Positions 24,831 to 36,000 of a stretch of 64,000 bases of DNA are shown here, piece after piece; within the stretch, counting starts at the first letter, position 1, and every line of letters begins with the position of its first letter. Position numbers and translations under genes: made by a program. The notes beneath the pieces were generated by a model. It did no database searches and was not told where the DNA came from. It saw only the letters and a list, made by a program, of their open reading frames with translations. This stretch comes from Eutreptiella sp. 'Long Island Sound 2002' (taxonomy: Eukaryota > Euglenozoa > Euglenophyceae > Eutreptiales > Eutreptiaceae): assembly GCA_964036045.1 (NCBI GenBank), contig OZ038394.1, positions 1 to 64,000 on the forward strand, read 5' to 3'.

Positions 24831-27005
24831 TCAGTCCTCGTAGAAGAGGTACTGATTGTTTTTATACCACTGGTGCCCGTCAATGACATGGGGTTCAAGA
24901 CCAGTGCTGAGGGTTTGGAGAATTTCTTTATACTCTGACTGATAGTCGGTTAGACTCCAACCCTCCAGGATTCCAGCAGTGCGCATGGACAGGTCAAGCT
25001 GGACATCCATACGCTGGAAAGCCTCTTTGGCGAGCGCCTCAGAGCTCTCACCAATAAGCGCATCGAAGTTGTTGCGCGATATATAGTCAGACAGTTCATT
25101 CTTAATCCCGGGGATATGATGCACTGTCAGCCTGAACTGGCTCAGGTAAGTCCACCACCGTTTTAGCTTCGCTTTTTCTGGTGGTGGGCCCTTCTGAAAA
25201 GACTTCACAGGCTCCTGGTCACACAGCCAGACAATAGGGTTAGATCCCAGGAGTCGGGATTGTGACGATAGCACCAACATACCGGCCAGGAGTTCCTGGT
25301 CATAGGTGCTGTAGTTGGAACGCGCTTGGTTCCATTTCCGATTCCAGTGTCCCAGTGGCACCAGTCGCCACTCACTGGTAGGATAGTCATGTTTCAACGA
25401 ACCATCACGGTTCAGTCCAGTAGTACGATAATGGCAGTGGGTTAGTTCAGCGGGGTTAAGCTCCTGCCATTGATAGATCGTACCTCCCCCCCCTACATCA
25501 CTGGCATCAGTGATCAGGACTATCTCGCCCCCAGGGCGGGGCACTCCCAGGCGGTTGGAGGAGGCAATCTTCTTCTTCAACTCCTGGAAACACTCTTCCT
25601 CTCTGGAGGTCCACCTCCAGGGAGTAGGCTTCTTGATCAGGTCAGTGAGGGGTGCAGAGGAGTAAGTAAAATTGTGGATGTGACGCCGATAGAAATTACA
25701 GGCGCCAACAAAACTCCTCACATCGTGTAGACCCTTCTTAGGGTCATCGCGAATCTGCATGTCCTGTAGGGGCTGCATCTTAGACGAGGCGGGTTTCCAC
25801 CAGCCATACCCCACGTCGAAACCCCAATACTCGATCTCCTCTTTCATAAACTCACATTTTTCGAGTTTAATTCGGAGATGGTTTTCTTGGCAGACAATGA
25901 AAAATTCACGGAGGAGAAGGACGTGGTCCTCTTTGGTATTAGTACCCAAACTCACGTCGTCGATGTGAGCCTCCATTTCTGCACCCCGAGAAATCAACTC
26001 TTGTACTAGAGGCCTGCGCCTCAGTATGTACAAAATTTTGTTCATAAGCTCCTGGAAGAGCGCTGGGGCATTAGCCACCCCGAAAGGCATAACCTTCCAC
26101 TTGAAAACACGACCCTTAGGGGTTATAAAGGCCAACAGCTCCTGAGCTGCGGCGGTTAGGTCCACCTGCCAGAAACCAGAGCGTTTGTCCATTTTGGTCT
26201 TATACCTGCATTTGGCAATACGCTCCAGGGTGTTTTGCATGTTAGGAATACTCCCTGAGTGGTTCTGGGTTTTCTTGTTGACCTCACCATAGTCTACAAC
26301 AAGACGTAGGGCAGGCGACCCTGGTTTAGCAACAAGGAAACAGGGACTGCAGTGATGGGGATAGTCCCCGTGTTTATACTCTTCAACGAGGCCAGCATCA
26401 ATGCATTCTTGGATCTGGCGCTCGATTTCTTCGACCTGTTCCTGTGGAGCGGGATAGGGACGACGCCTCACTCGCGTCTTTTCAAATTCTGGTTTCAATT
26501 TCAGGTCCATCTGGACCAGTTTTTTACAAGAAAGGGGAGGCGGCAAGGCGCCGAACACCTCCTCATAGGTCATCAGCAGTTTCTTCAGGCGGGGGTCAAG
26601 GTTAAGACTCTCGAGTTTCTGAAGGAAATCCTCATCAGCATGGAGGTTGCGTTTTCCATGTTCTTTCTTTTTATGCCGATCAGCAGTTTCGGCAGGTACA
26701 GTACCATCGTCCCACTCAGGGGGACATTGCTGCCCATAGTGTAGAGAATACACTAGAGGTATCTCAGGATCAGACAGCGTATAGGACTCATCGTCCTCCT
26801 CAGACCAGATGGAGTATTTCCAGGTCTGTCTGAGGTATTGCAGCCGCTCTTGGCGCTCAATACCTTCGGCCTTCAGGTACAACAGCCGTCGGAGTTCTTG
26901 AGTGTCATGCTCAGACAATGGCATGTTATTAGCAGCAGGCCGTGCCAGAGCATCAGCACTCCGGGCCACGGGTTCACCTGTGTGCACAGGCTGCATATGT
27001 AGCAC
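24831..27005 (-). pseudogene. pol: Family A reverse transcriptase-RNase H (A2)
   Basis: An open frame of about 724 residues. RT motifs are clear: VRRRPYPAP at the entry, FLVAKPG, LRLVVDYGEVN, KMDKRSGFWQVDL, FKWKVMPFGVANAPALFQ, then the catalytic box, which reads HIDD (25956-25967) instead of the usual YxDD. RNase H follows, with Asp in LITDASD, Glu in YDQELLAG and Asp in CDQEP. It copies the element RNA into DNA and removes the template. The 5' end is cut at the LINE target site at 27010 and the 3' end by the private TGA at 24831-24833, so this copy cannot make full-length Pol. Confidence 0.93.
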
Positions 27006-27010
27006 TGGTT
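26994..27010 (+). repeat. Target-site duplication, left copy
   Basis: CATATGTAGCACTGGTT recurs exactly at 50862-50878. The uninterrupted site in A3 (about 61788-61815, opposite strand) reads the same except for one base and contains the motif once. The final TT also fits the first TTAGGG unit, so the duplication is 15 to 17 bp. This shows that everything between the two copies was inserted into A2 as one unit. Confidence 0.93.
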
Positions 27011-27044
27011 AGGGTTAGGGTTAGGGTTAGGGTTAGGGTTAGGG
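27009..27044 (+). repeat. Six TTAGGG units at the LINE 5' junction
   Basis: Six perfect telomeric hexamers lie between the target-site duplication (ending CACTGGTT) and the first LINE-specific bases TTACGATTG. The G-rich strand extends rightward, away from the 3' end of the cut top strand, which is the polarity telomerase would give. No such repeats are found at the 3' junction. Confidence 0.95.
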
Positions 27045-29040
27045 TTACGATTGTCGCGCGATCGCTGCAGAAGAAAAATAAAATTACGAGAAAAAGACGC
27101 ACCGCCAGCAGAAATAAAGCGAAAAATCGTCTTTTCCGACCTCAGAAACCCCCCCAACAATTTTACGCCGCTGTTTGGCGAGGTCGCAAAATATAGGACA
27201 CTCACCGAAAAAGACGAACAATAGAGTCGCGACGGCGAAGAAACTGAGCGTTGCTTGCCCCAAACCACCTAGCAAAGTGCGTGCCCTAGGCGCTAGGGAC
27301 TTGTGCGCGCCCCAAAACAACCCACACATAGACAACAACAACGCCACCGGACGCCGACAAGCAAGTATGTTATGTGCCGCGCACCGCGAAAAACCAACGA
27401 AACAAGCACAACGCGGAAAGAGGTAGACAAGGAGAATAAATAGGTAACGAACCGCACCACGGTGGAGATATACCACAAGTACACGACCAAGCAATGCAAG
27501 CCCGCTCATGTAGGACATACGCGCGAAGGGGATCTCAACAAAAAGAGCAAGAGGCCGCACATGTACCCAAGTATGTTGAATGTCGTGCATGAAAAATACA
27601 CACAAGCAACAACAACGCCAAGGGCCGCCGGAAAGCAAGTATGTTATGTGCCATATGTTGTGTGCATAACGCCGTAACAAACGCAAAACAAGTAACGTGA
27701 TAAGCAACGCCAAAGTGCGCCGCCACGAAAAGCGCAACGAAAACCGCACCGGCAAGGAAAACCAACAAGAGGTGGCACCGAAAGAACGCCTATGCTCACC
27801 CCCGCTCGCATAGGGAAAGAAAGGTATGCCCGCACGCGCATGCCCGGAACGCCGCAAGGCCAACACCGCCACGGACGAGCAACATGGTATGAAGGGACAA
27901 ACAGGGAGGAACAAAAAGACCACCGAGGTAAAGCACAACACAACAAAAAAAAAAAAAAAAAAAAAAAAAACCAAGCATACACACGTGACTCGTGGGGTCC
28001 AAGTATGTTGCCACGCTACGCTACGTAACCGAGACGTGCCCACCGCCCACCCGCACGCCCGCTTATGTAGGAGGCGAAAGGGAGCGAAAGGGAACAAAAG
28101 GTATGCCGCCGCATGCAAACGAATAGTAGACAAGCCACACACCGCCACCAAGAACGCAAGTATGTTACCATGTCGTGCCACGTCGCCAACCGCGGAGTTG
28201 CGTGGGATAGAACACACCAATAGCCAGGGAGGGGGACAAGAAGAGCAAACACACAAATAGCATAGCGCCGGCGAGTGCCGGGTCCCAACAAACACACGTG
28301 CACGCACCCATGTTCTATCCTCACAGGTCCCGAAGAGAAGCGTATGCTCGTGTCTGCGTCGTCCGGGCGTTAAAGTAGGGTTGTCTTAGACGCTTAGGCA
28401 AGTATTGCGTCGTGCCGTCGTCACACATAAGCGAACGCCCGACAAGGCGGGAGGACTAGGACACGTTAAGGTAGTGGGGAAAGAGGCAGGTATGTTGCAT
28501 GTCACGCCGCGCGCGCGGAACGGGCGACGAGAAAAGGTAGCGACCAAAGGGGGGTGGAAACAAGCCGGGAGCAAGTGGGGCGATAAACCTACACGCAAGC
28601 CGGTGGCACACGAATGTCGCATGACGTACCAACCAGCTCGAGGTGCCGTGTCACGACAAAACCGCCGCCGCCGCACGCTTGTATACGCACCCTTCTCTCC
28701 CTACGCAGGTTCAAAAGAGGAAGCCCGGGCCGACAAGGAAAAAGACAGAGACACGCAACAAAGCGGAGGCAGGGAAAAAGTGCATGCCAGGGAGAGGGGT
28801 AGAGGAAAGGGTAAAGAGCAACGAAGCCGCGAAAGGAACAAGGGGTAGCCAGCGAACGAGCAAGGGGCGCACACAGAGGAGGGGACACGGCGGGCACACG
28901 GCGAGCACAACACCGCACCGAGACACCGGAGAGGGGAGCACCGGAGGACCAAGGAAAGAGCAGCACCACGCACCACGACACGCACGGCACAGGCACCACA
29001 CACACCGCACACACCCAACGAACCCCGGCAACCCACCCGG
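27045..29040 (+). other. LINE 5' leader, part 1 (non-coding)
   Basis: About 2 kb, less GC-rich than the ORFs. It holds recurring degenerate boxes of the form CAAGTATGTT followed by an ATGTCGTGC-like stretch: 27362, 27568, 27636, 28000 and 28157, with variants at 28399 and about 28487. Other sub-blocks also recur, such as an AAAGGTATGCC core near 27820 and 28098. A run of 26 A lies at 27945-27970. Long minus-strand ORFs here are low-complexity and are not called. It probably acts as promoter or leader RNA. Confidence 0.5.
27945..27970 (+). repeat. A26 homopolymer
   Basis: An uninterrupted run of 26 A in otherwise mixed sequence. It could be the tail of an older retroposed insert inside the LINE leader or a simple expansion. 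I found no target duplication around it by eye. Confidence 0.9.
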
Positions 29041-32000
29041 CAGTGGGCGGGCAGACGGGAGAGGGACAGCGCCTGACCCCAAGCGCCCCTCACCATGGTG
29101 GAAGGCACCCCCCCCGGGGACGCCCTTCCGCCACCCCCACAGCGAGCAACGCCGGCCCGCAAGGGCGCACGCTGTGGGGCCGGTGCCGGGCCCCCACGCC
29201 CACACCGACCGCACCCGGGACACGCGGGTCGCGGAACCCTGGCTGCACGCTCCGCAGGACGGGCAGCCGGGGGAGGGACAGCGCCTGGCACCAGGCGCCC
29301 CTCACAACGGTGGAAGACAGCCCCCCCCGGGGACGCTCTTCCGCCACCCCCACAGCGAGCAACGCCGGCCCACAAGGGCGCACGCTGTGGGGCCGGTGCT
29401 GGGTCCACACGCCCGCATCGACCGCACCCGGGACACACGGGTCGCGGAACCCTGGCTGCACGCTCCGGAGGACGAGCGGCCGGGGGAGGGACAGCGCCTG
29501 GCACCAAGCGCCCCTCACAACGGTGGAAGGCAGCCCCCCCCGGGGACGCCCTTCCGCCACCCCCACAGCGAGCAACGCCGGCCCGCAAGGGCGCACGCTG
29601 TGGGGCCGGTGCTGGGTCCACACGCCCGCATCCACCGCACCCGGGACACACGGGTCGCGGAACCCTGGCTGCACGCTCCGGAGGACGAGCGGCCGGGGGA
29701 GAGGCAGCGCCTGACACCAGGCGCCCCTCACAACGGTGGAAGGCACCCCCCCTGGGGACGCCCTTCCGCCACCCCAACAGCGAGCAACACCGGCCCGCAA
29801 GGGCGCACGCTGTGGGGCCGGTGCTGGGTCCACACGCCCGCATCGACCGCACCCAGGACACACGGGTCGCGGAACCCTGGCTGCGCGCTCCGGAGGACGA
29901 GCAGCCGGGGGAGGGACAGCGCCTGACACCAGGCGCCCCTCACAACGGTGGAAGGCACCCCCCCCGGGGACGCCCTTCTGCCGCCCCCACAGCGAGCAAC
30001 GCCGACCCGCAAGGGCGCACGCTGTGGGGCCGGTGCTGGGTCCACACGCCCGCATCGACCGCACCCGGGACACACGGGTCGCGGAACCCTGGCTGCACGC
30101 TCCGGAGGACGGGCAGCCGGGGGAGGGACAGCGCCTGACACCAGGCGCCCCTCACAACGGTGGAAGGCACCCCCCCCGGGGACGCCCTTCCGCCACCCCC
30201 ATAGCGAGCAACGCCAGCCCGCAAGGGCGCACGCTGTGGGGCCGGTGCTGGGTCCACACGCCCGCATCGACCGCACCCGGGACACGCGGGTCGCGGAACC
30301 CTAGCTGCACGCTCCGGAGGACGAGCGGCCGGGGGAGGGACAGCGCCCGACACCAGGCGCCCCTCACAACGGCGGAAGGCAGCCCCCCCGGGGACGCCCT
30401 TCCGCCACCCCCACAGCGAGCAACGCCGGCCCGCAAGGGCGCACGCTGTGGGGCTGGTGCTGGGTCCACACGCCCACATCAACCGCGCCCGGGACACGCG
30501 GGTCGCGGAGCCCTGGCTGCACGCTCCAGAGGACGAGCGGCCGGAGGAGGGACAGCGCCTGACACCAGGCGCCCCTCACAACGGTGGAAGGCACCCCCCC
30601 CCGGGGACGCCCTTCCGCCACCCCCACAGCGAGCAACGCCAGCCCACAAGGGCGCACGCTGTGGGGCCGATGCTGGGTCCACACGCCCGCATCGACCGCA
30701 CCCGGGACACACGGGTCGCGGAACCCTGGCTGCACGCTCCGGAGGACGGGCGGCCGGGGGAGGGACAGCGCCTGACACCAGGCGCCCCTCACAACGGTGG
30801 AAGGCACCCCCCCCCGGGGACGTCCTTCCACCACCCCCACAGCGAGCAACACCGGCCCGCAAGGGCGCACGCTGTGGGGCCGGTGCTGGGTCCACACGCC
30901 CGCACCGACCGCACCCGGGACACACGGGTCGCGGAACCCTGGCTGCACGCTCCGGAGGACGAGCGGCCGGGGAAGGGACAGCGCCTGACACCAGGCGCCC
31001 CTCACAACGGTGGAAGGCACCCCCCCCGGGGACGCCCTTCCGCCACCCCCACAGCGAGCAACGCCGGCCCGCAGGGGCGCACGCTGCGGGTCCGGTGCTG
31101 GGTCCACACGCCCGCATCGACCGCACCCGGGACACACGGGTCGCAGAACCCCGGCTGCGCGCTCCAAAGGACGAGCGGCCGGGGGAGGGACAGCGCCTGA
31201 CGCCAGGCGCCCCTCACAACGGTGGCAGGCACCCCCCCCGGGGGCGCCCCTCCGCCACCCCCACAGCGAGCAACGCCGGCCCGCAAGGGCGCACGCTGTG
31301 GGGCCGGTGCTGGGTCCACACGCCCGCACCGACCGCGCCCGGGACACGCGGGTCGCGGAACCCTGGCTGCACGCTCCGGAGGACGAGCGGCCGGGGGAGG
31401 GACAGCGCCTAACACCAGGCGCCCCTCACAACGGTGGAAGGCACCCCCCCCGGGGACGCCCTTCCGCCACCCCCACAGCGAGCAACGCCGGCCCGCAAGG
31501 GCGCACGCTGTGAGGCCGGTGCTGGGTCCACACGCCCGCATCGACCGCACCCGGGACACGCGGGTCACGGAACCCCGGCTGCACGCTCCGGAGGACGAGC
31601 GGCCGGGGGAGGGACAGCGCCTGACACCAGGCGCCCCTCACAACGGTGGAAGGCACCCCCCCCGGGGACGCCCTTCCGCCACCCCCACAGCGAGCAACAC
31701 CGGCCCGCAAGGGCGCACGCTGTGGGGCCGGTGCTGGGTCCACACGCCCGCATCGACCGCACCTGGGACACGCGGGTCGCGGAACCCTGGCTGCACGCTC
31801 CGGAAGACGAGTGGCCGGGGGAGGGACAGCGCCTGACACCAGGCGCCCCTCACGACGGTGGAAGGCACCCCCCCCAGGGAACCCCCTCCGCCACCCCCAC
31901 AGCGAGCAGCGTCGGCCCGCAAGGGCGCACGCTGTGGGGCCGGTGCTGGGTCCACTGCCCGCATCGACCGCGCCCGGGACACGCGGGTCGCGGAACCTGG

Positions 32001-32940
32001 CCGCACGCTCCGGAGGACGAGCGGCCGAGGGAGGGACAGTGCCTGACACCAGACGCCCCTCACAACGGTGGAAGGCAGCCCCCCCCGGGGACGCCCTTCC
32101 GCCACCCCCACGGCGAACAACGCCGGCCCGCAAGGGCGCACGCTGTGGGGCCGGTACTGGGTCCACACGCCCACATCGACCGCGCCCGGGACACACGGGT
32201 CGCGGAACCCTGGCTGCGCGCTCCGGAGGACGAGCGGCCGGGGAAGGGACAGCGCCTGACACCAGGCGCCCCTCACAACGGTGGAAAGCGCCCCCCCCGG
32301 GGACGCCATTCCGCCAGCCCCACAGCGAGCAGCGTCGGCCCGCAAGGGCGCACGCTGTGGGACCGGTGCTGGGTCCACACGCCCGCATCGACCGCGCCCG
32401 GGACACACGGGTCGCGGAACCCTGGCTGCACGCTACGGAGGGCGAGCGCGGCCGGGGGAGGGACAGCGCCTGACACCAGGCGCCCCTCACAACGGTGGAA
32501 GGCACCCCCCCCCGGGGACGCCCTCCAGCCACCCCCACAGCGAGCAACGCCGGCCCGCAAGGGCGCACGCTGTGGGGCCGGTGCTGGGTCCACATGCCCG
32601 CATTGACCGCACCCTGGACACGCGGGTCGCGGAACCCTGGCTGCACGCTCCGGAGGACGAGCGGCCGGGGAAGGAACGGCGCCTGACACCAGGCGCCCCT
32701 CACAACGGTGGAAGGCACCCCCCCCCGGGGACGCCCTCCAGCCACCCCCACAGCGAGCAACGCCGGCCCGCAAGGGCACACGCTGTGGGGCCGGTGCAGG
32801 GTCCACTGCCCGCACCGACCGCGCCCGGGACACGCGGGTCGCGGAACCCTGGCTGCACGCTCCGGAGGACGAGCAGCCGGGGGAGGGACAGCGCCTAACA
32901 CCGGACGCCCCTCGCAACACTGGAAGGCGCCCCCCCGGGG
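29041..32940 (+). repeat. Tandem 212/213-bp GC-rich monomers, about 18 copies
   Basis: The GGTGGAAGGCACCCCCC core recurs near 29095, 29308, 29520, 29733, 29945, 30158, 30370, 30582, 30794, 31007, 31219, 31431, 31643, 31855, 32065, 32278, 32492 and 32705, with a diverged partial unit at about 32905. Units differ by scattered point changes, and one or two indels make the length alternate between 212 and 213. Because 213 is a multiple of three, long ORFs appear in several frames on both strands, but they follow the unit length and are not genes. Lying directly upstream of ORF1, these resemble the 5' promoter monomers known from mouse L1. Confidence 0.9.
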
Positions 32941-33045
32941 ATGCCCATCCACCGCCCCCACACCGAGCAACGCACCAACGCACCAACGCACCGGCCACGG
33001 GACATCCGCACCCCGCCCCCTGCTCTTAGACACAGCGACATAGCA

Positions 33046-36000
33046 ATGGCGGAACCCGCGGCACCACGCAAGACACGCCCCCGATCTCCGACGCTGGACG
33101 AAGCACACGAGGTCATCAGGGCGCTGGGACTCAGAGACGGCGAAGGAGACCCCCCACAAGGGGACGCGGGCACAGACTCCGACCTGGAGGCATTGCCGGA
33201 GCCCCCCACGGGGGGCGCGCCATCGGAACCTGCGCCGCCGGCGGGCAGCGTGTCCGCGATCTGCCCCGCGTGGAAACGAGGCCATTGCACCGGCGAAGGC
33301 TGGTGCCCCAGACAACACCCCCAGCCCGATGCCGACGACGGAGCGTTGCCCGAGGTGAAACCCGCGGCCGCACGCGCCGCCCTACGCTACGGGGTGACGC
33401 AGGGCTGGATCCTGGATGAGACCGCGCGCGGCAGCGTGAACATCCAGGAGGCCGTCGACCGCGTCACCCACGCGGGACAGGCGGCGGTGGCCCTGCACAC
33501 CCGGGGCCGCCACGGTGGACCCGCAGAGGGGATCATAGTGGATCCCTCGGGAATGGTGCTGGTCCTGGCGGCGGACATGGTCCGAGGGGTGCTCCACGTG
33601 TCCCGCGTGCGGCGGGCGTGCCCACAGTGGACCATCCAGGTGTACACCCCCCCGCGAGCGTGGCCCTTTTCCACATGGGCGGTGCTCGCCGTCATGTGGC
33701 ACCTGGCACCAGAGGACGCCCCCACAGGGACCGCGGAGGACATCGCCCGGGACCTCCACACTTGGCCGGCCGACCAGGAATACCCCTGGCGCAGGCCCCG
33801 GGGCGGCCTCCCGGTGGCACCAGCGGCGGAGGGGCTCAGCCTCGCGGCAACCCTCCAACGGCACCCCGACAAGTATGCACGCCACTTCCTGCAGACGGGC
33901 ACGGTCCCGGCCGCCCCGCCAGACTCCGAGTGGCGATGGGACGCAGGGGTGGCACAACCACTGCCGGGCCCCTGGACCCTCCCGTTGTGGTACTTACCAA
34001 TGGGCACCTTGGCCCACGCCACCCAGGCCGTCAAGGGGGCTTTCCCGCAGCCGCCCCTCCCCGGCGTGGCCCTGCTTCGCAGCCTGCAGGCGGGGGCCGC
34101 CTGGGTACGGTGGAGGGAAGGGAAGGGGCGCTCGAGCCCCTACTTCCCCATGGTCCAAGGCCAGGCGCTGATTCATGCCGAGGGCATGGGGACCGTGGAA
34201 TGGGGGGCGATCGTGCCCGGCACGGCGTGCAGGTGGATCACGGCGGCCGCCCCACAGCCCATGCGGTCGCCGCCGGCGTGCCACCGCCTCCTACGGATGG
34301 TCCCCTCGTTGGCCCCCAGCAACGCCTTTACAAGGGACGTGTGGAAAGCCGTACTGAGCCACACCAGGGAGTGGCTGACGAACCCGGGTACGCGGTACCC
34401 GCCGGGACCGGTGCTCGAACAGCTCACGGCCCCCACACCCGGGGTCCTCCACGCCCTACACAGGGCGTCGGCCCTCACGAAGCAGCTCAACGACGAAGTG
34501 CTGGACCTGGCGCTGGAGCCGCTGCGGGTGCTCTACCCGCAGGCACACATCCCACCCGCGGGCACGTCCAACCGCCTAGGCCGCCTGGGGTTGCAGCGCC
34601 GCGTCGAGGCCGCGCACCCAGGAGGCGTGGTGGAACAGTGGCTAACGCTCCGCAATCCGTCCGCCACGGAGGGCCACTGGTACCTGCACCAGCTCCTCTT
34701 CCAGCCACGGGCAGCCCCGGAACACCGCCGGCAGGACCCGTACCACACGCACCCGGAGCGCCGGGGCGCGCAAAACTACCCGCAGCCAATCCCGCCCGCC
34801 CTCCCGCCGGGGCAGGGCCCGGAGGCGCTACAGCGGGGCCCCCCGCTCGACACCGCCACCACAGTACAGCAGTGGGGAGGCGACGATGCGAGCGGTGCCG
34901 AACCGGACTGCACGAACTGCGGAGCGGTGGCCTGGATGGCAGCCTGCAGGCACCTCACCCGAGATACCACGGGACTCCGGCAGTACAGACCCACGGACCG
35001 CACGGCGCTGGCGTCCGCGGTCGCGGCCGTCACCATGGGTCCAGTGGCGGCGTGGCCGGCGCAGCTGCTGCCCCACGTCCCCTGCCGCGACACGCGACCC
35101 CGACGGCCGGCCGCGACGCACGAGCCGACGGCGCCCCTCACGGCGGAGCAACTATACGTCGTCGCGGCGGCTTTGCTAGCAGACGGCGGGGAGAGCTTCG
35201 TCCACCACCACGGCCCGGCGCAAATTGCGGGATGCATACAAGGGCCCCAGCGCGATGCACCAGACCCGTGGCATGCCACACTCCGCGGGCGCACCCGCGT
35301 CTGGGGTGCGGGCGATGGCGCACCCCCGCCCGGGCCTAAGCAGGGGGAGGCGCTGGTACTGCAGACGGCAGGCTACCAAGCCATCGTACACGGCCACGCC
35401 GGAGGGTACCGGTCGCACATCCTGGCCGGAGGCCGATGGGCGGTCTGGCACAGCACCGCCAGGCAAGGGGCATTCCCGCCCCTGTCCCACGTCGACTGGC
35501 GACAGGGGCCCACCCAGGCCTACTACATGTCGGCGGACCCCTGGCCGCTGGCGGTCCTGCTGCAGACTGTCAGCGCCCCCAACAAGAGGCAGGAACCGGG
35601 GTGGGTCAACCCCCCCGCACTGGTGTGGAGCCCCGACCAGGAGGAGCATCTACGGGCCGCGTGGCAGGGAGACGCCATCAGGGCCACGGACGTCCCGGAC
35701 CTCCACGCGGGGCCCATCACGCACGCCCGCCCAGCGGCTACCCTGGCGGTGGCCCAACGGGGGCAGCAGAACCCACAGTGGGTGGTCTGCATGTTCAGCC
35801 CGGCGGACGCGCACGTCGTCGTCTGCGACCCTGAACGCCTGCCGGGGCCCGAAGCCGTGATCCGCGTGGCAGACTGCACACGCATGATCATCAAGGCGCT
35901 GCGGGAGGGCGAACACCACGCCCTCCTGCTCCAGGTCAGGCTGAAGGACAACGCCCGGGCGGCGAGGCCGGGAGTGTGGCCGGCAGCGGCGCACCCCGCC

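Larger units (their letters stand above)
21950..27010 (-). mobile_element. Ty3/gypsy family A, copy A2, 3' half
   Basis: Read on the minus strand this segment carries RT, RNase H, integrase and chromodomain (27005 to 23400), then the first 1.45 kb of the family 3' UTR, ending at 21950. Its 3' LTR and the rest of the 3' UTR are absent. Its upstream edge breaks in mid-codon context at the LINE target site. The missing 5' half (end of the protease/methyltransferase region, gag and LTR) is at 50862-55040 in the same orientation, and the two join seamlessly by comparison with copy A3. Confidence 0.9.

Noticed and set aside
27084-28307. Minus-strand ORF of 407 codons in the LINE leader
   Set aside because: Low complexity, containing polyphenylalanine from the A26 tract, no domain, opposite to the coding strand of the element.
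29041-32940. CRISPR array
   Set aside because: The units are whole 212/213-bp tandem repeats with no alternating unique spacers, in a eukaryotic retrotransposon.
28643-32998. Many overlapping proline/arginine/glycine-rich ORFs on both strands
   Set aside because: They follow the 212/213-bp monomer. The 213-bp units keep frame and 212-bp units shift it, and no frame is favoured on either strand.
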